NCBI RefSeq assembly: GCF_000001735.4
Contig: NC_003071.7
Coordinates: forward strand, 12,827,151-12,891,150
Source: Arabidopsis thaliana
Lineage: Eukaryota > Streptophyta > Magnoliopsida > Brassicales > Brassicaceae
Length of the DNA: 64,000 nucleotides
Reading direction: 5' to 3'
Made by a program: the position numbers and the translations under genes. The notes under the pieces were generated by a model that did no database searches, was not told the DNA's origin, and worked only from the letters and a program-made list of their open reading frames with translations. Position 1 is the stretch's first letter. Every line of letters starts with the position of its first letter. Positions 60,585-64,000 of this stretch are shown piece after piece.

Positions 60585-62677
60585 TTAGCATCTTGGAAGA
60601 TCCAATGGTGGAGCCTGCACCGATTGCAACTGTCCACGACCGTTCTCTACCAAGAAAACCATAGCCAAACCCCATCCCAAATGTGAATCAATGTGACAAT
60701 GCATAAACCATGCTCCTGCATTACACCACAAGTATATCAAAATATGTTTTTCATTTTTGAGTCAATAAGATCATTTAACCTATGGTTACAAAGTATCAAA
60801 TGCTTTCGAGTCAATAAGATCATCTAACCTGGATTATCAGCGACGAACCGAATTGCCACCCAACCACCTGGAGGTGTTCCAATGGTGTTCCTCTCTGGTG
60901 GGTCAAATAAGTTAAACCTAGCCGGGTCTGTTCTCGGGTTGAAATTACCGAAACCTGACCCGACCACGTAGAATTGGTACCCGTGTAGATGCATGGGATG
61001 ATTCTCTGGCGTGACAATGCTAGTGTCTTGTAACACAATCTGAACATTAGATTTGTACTTAAGCTTGTAAGCTTTGGTTCCTTTTATGGGCTGCCATAAC
61101 CCGCGGCTAACGTTACCTGTGTAATCGAATTGCACCGGTGGAACGGGCGGAAAATCCGTTGTGAAGATTCCTGGGGTGCCTTGGTAATATGCTTGCATGA
61201 CGGAGTTACTTCGTGGTAGCACGAAGGACATGTTGTTCATGCTTGCTGCGAATCGGGTCCCGTTAGGACCTTGGCAACGGGGACTGTTTGGGTTGGCACA
61301 GTTGATTAGCCCTAATCCGACGGTGAAAAAGAGGTTCTCGTCGACTTGTTGTGGTACTGGAGCTCGTTTCCAGTATCGGAGACGGTTGGTGAAAGCAGTT
61401 GCGGTTGCGGTGTCGTTGAACCCGGGGAGGACTGGGAAAACAGGAGCGATTTGACCACGACCACGGCCACGTCTTGTTGGAGCGTTGACGTATTGTAAGA
61501 TAGCAGTAGTGGTTGTGTTGTCGAACGGGGCGTTTGCGCTGTTGTAGGCTCGAGCTGCCATGTAGTAGCGGCCTGGTCTCTGGTTTGCCGTGAGGAGGAC
61601 GTTAGTGGTTTGGCCAGGACCGATCATGATGACATTTGTGGTGAATGGTTTCGTGTAGGCGGAATCAGTTTCTACAACTGTGAACTGGTGGTTGGCGACT
61701 GAGAAGAAGAGCTCTTGGTTCATACCAGCGTTGATGACACGGAGTTGCACCGTCTCCCCGGGGAAAATTGGAAAACGGATTGTCCCAGCCCGCGAGCAGC
61801 GGTAAAGATCGCCTGGTTGACCGTTGATTGTGTAAGCGTCAGAGACATTAGCTGCTGCTCCCGTAAATTGTGCTTGCTTCAAAACATCCATTGGGTTTCT
61901 ATCCCACCATTCCCCTATTTTAGTAAGTATTATTAGTTGTGATCATGAAAATATAATTTGAAGTGATTAGAAGTTACAAAATGTTTAGTTGTTTACCAAG
62001 AAGAATTGGAATGTCACGTTTGGGCATAGAGAAGGGATAAGGAGAACCAAGACGAGGGTAAATGATGAGAGCACCATAGACCGTGGCTCTGAGCCAGCGG
62101 CTATGAGCGTGCCACCAAAGCGTACCCTCTTGATCCTCGATTTTGAATCTGTAAGTGTAGGTTTGTCCTGGACGGATCGGACATTGTGTTATATACTCTG
62201 GACCATCGGCCCACGGATTCCGCAGCTGTCTGATTCCATGCCTATCCCAAAAAACAGAGCAAAAAACAAAGTATGAAAACAGAGAACATAACATAACATA
62301 TGTTTGTTGAATTTGATGGTCAAATATTTTACCAATGAATACTAATGTTGTAACGGGCTCTGTTGATGACAGTGATTGCGAGAGAGTCACCGTTCCTGAC
62401 CACAAGCGTTGGACCAGGGTACTGACCATTCACAGTGATGCTTTGGTGAGTTCTGCACAGCCTCTTCACTGGTGTCGGTGTGATCTAAAGTCATCGTCGT
62501 TTAAACTTAAATTAAGGGAATTCTATAAACGTAAGAACATACCAAAAAGCTTTAATGTAACATTAGTAGCTAGCTTACCACGAATTGATGGACGTGATGT
62601 TCAGCAGAAGCGAGGAAAGCGAAGTAGGCAAGTAGGGCAATGAAGGATAGCAAGGAGAATCGCCGAAAAGACTCCAT
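60585..62677 (-). CDS. LAC3: Laccase 3 (multicopper oxidase)
   Basis: This is a secreted apoplastic laccase that oxidises phenolics with O2. Related plant laccases polymerise monolignols. The 570 aa protein has five exons: 62579-62677, 62333-62484, 61997-62241, 60829-61914, 60585-60715. The signal peptide [20 protein letters not shown] (ending near ASA) is in exon 1. Copper ligand motifs are all present: [36 protein letters not shown] and [17 protein letters not shown]. The residue ten after the T1 cysteine is Leu, the usual high-potential type in plant laccases. Many N-x-S/T sites are visible (NVS, NTT, NDT, NMS). The protein ends DLPRC. The 23 bp at the fourth intron's donor is repeated 49 bp into the intron (see findings). 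Confidence 0.96.
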
Positions 62678-62750
62678 TGTTTGCTTCACTGTGAGAAGCT
62701 CTCTGTGTTGGAGATTTGTGAGATGAGTTTGGAGAAAAGGAAGGAGTGGT

Positions 62751-62757
62751 ATTTATA
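62751..62757 (-). promoter_or_regulatory. TATA box for LAC3
   Basis: TATAAAT on the minus strand lies 74 bp upstream of the LAC3 ATG and is followed by a purine-rich leader, a standard layout for a short 5' UTR. Confidence 0.55.
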
Positions 62758-64000
62758 CACACTAAGCGGGAAACAACAGAGGTCTTCGTGAATTCGTTAG
62801 CAATTAAACAATTTATTATATTTTACCAAAGTGGAAACTAATATTAGGTTTAGAGTCAGCAGGAGGGAGAAAAAAAAGAAAATCTCACAATGGGTTAAGT
62901 TGATTCGGTACACCCACTAGACTAATTCGAAACTAGGATCCTTTATTATTTGATTATTAAAAATCATGCAAATCAAAAATTTCTTGTTTTACTTTGTTTG
63001 TTTTAATTGGGAAGAATTAGCTAAAAATGATATTTATTAACTAAGATTTAAATTGATGTTTTTCTTTAAGTTGGAGCACTTAGAAGATCTTCACATTCTT
63101 CTTCTCTAATGAAATTAATGTTTACGTTCAAACATATGTATCTTCTTCGGTTTCCCTTAGCATACAACGATACACGTTTTTAATTTGCATAAGTTTTTTT
63201 TTTGTTTTTCCTTAAAATTAATTTGCATAAGTTCATTTTTATTATTCTTGGCATTATGGCGTATACATTTAATTTACGTACTTCTATATTATATCCTAAA
63301 ATAGATAATATTCTCTTCTTTTCTTCAAATTAATTTAGTCCTAAACTAAAATACAATAAAGTTTTCGGGTTATCTTTATTGTTCTTTTCTGCATATCCTC
63401 TTATACGTAAACTAGAAAACCTAGCTAATGAGTCGCGCAGCATAATAGCGGTTGCAATACAAAACCAGCCAATGAAAATAAAAAATGAAAGAAGTGGTTC
63501 GATGGGAGTTGAAAATTGTGGTATGGATTTGGTATTGAACTCTATAACTAAGTAACTAACCTTTACTTTTAAATAAATTGTTAGTTGACCTTTTGAGTCA
63601 CACTACATACGTCCATGGGCCATGGTCTCACTCACACCCTCACTTCTATATCCCAATTTCGTTTATATAGATAAATATACATTAGATGTTTATCGACGCC
63701 TAAATTTGACACCTCTGCTACATAAACTTTGTAAGTAAAACGATACTAAACTTGTAAAGGTGCACGCGGAGCTATTTTCAACGTTGAAACAAAGTTGGGG
63801 ATTAAGGATGATCAAGCTATTAAGTACTAACTAATATGACTTATTTACATTCAAAAAAATATTAATAATGTTATAATCATATTCAATATTTAAGTAAATG
63901 TGTGTTTTAATTGGGAGGAAGCAGGTTTATCTTCAACTTGAAAAATCAGTAGCTTACTTAACTCACACCCAAACAAGTACATCTCGTATTAAATTAGGTT
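62758..64000. other. LAC3 upstream region to window end
   Basis: AT-rich DNA without a supported gene. TTGAC motifs occur (about 63587) but nothing clusters. The next gene lies outside the window. Confidence 0.5.

Noticed and set aside
1-64000. CRISPR arrays, bacterial operons, organelle DNA insertions, viral sequences
   Set aside because: No regularly spaced repeats, no prokaryotic gene order, and no recognised plastid, mitochondrial or viral genes. All recognised genes are plant nuclear with spliceosomal introns.

Overview
The window is plant nuclear DNA and I recognise it as Arabidopsis thaliana chromosome 2, approximately AT2G30060 to AT2G30210. The identification rests on recalled protein families (KUP1, ZIP6, UBA1, FLX, LBD12, UGT87A1/A2, MIT1, PBCP, LAC3), short GT-AG introns, AT-rich spacers and Arabidopsis-type Helitron ends. 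No database search was run. Locus numbers are from memory and should be read as recognition, not measurement.

Layout, left to right: the 3' part of a Ran-binding protein 1 gene (+, 1-1401); a 6.5 kb AT-rich spacer holding a MITE-like element; the potassium transporter KUP1 (+) convergent with the zinc/iron transporter ZIP6 (-); a HOOKLESS1-like GNAT acetyltransferase (-); a plastid PPR-like gene (+) followed by a ubiquitin-like/LRR gene (+), convergent with the ubiquitin-activating enzyme UBA1 (-); a broken coding stretch that includes a MAP65-like pseudogene (+, about 31.3-32.7 kb); the coiled-coil flowering regulator FLX (-); a 6.9 kb gene-poor stretch; the LOB-domain gene LBD12 (+); a tandem glycosyltransferase pair UGT87A2/UGT87A1 (+); a non-autonomous Helitron (49525-50373); the mitochondrial iron carrier MIT1 (+) convergent with the photosystem II core phosphatase PBCP (-); two identical tRNA-Gly(GCC) genes (+); the plastid malonyl-CoA:ACP transacylase (-); and the laccase LAC3 (-).

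This is an ordinary euchromatic arm segment with unrelated housekeeping and tissue-specific genes, so there is no operon-like logic. The only locally related genes are the UGT87 tandem pair and the duplicated tRNA-Gly genes. Exon models below were built by hand from splice consensus and reading-frame continuity. All complete models close in frame from ATG to stop.

I see no convincing new multigene system. The most interesting unexplained signals are: six or seven tiny insertions, each a homopolymeric A or T tract flanked by an 11-19 bp direct repeat, which look like near-empty retroposition events; a degenerate MAP65-like gene joined to an unidentified coding remnant and ending at a perfect 34 bp palindrome; a GC-AG intron in the Ubl/LRR gene; a duplicated 5' splice site in LAC3; and an isolated coding-like stretch at 38.56-38.69 kb.
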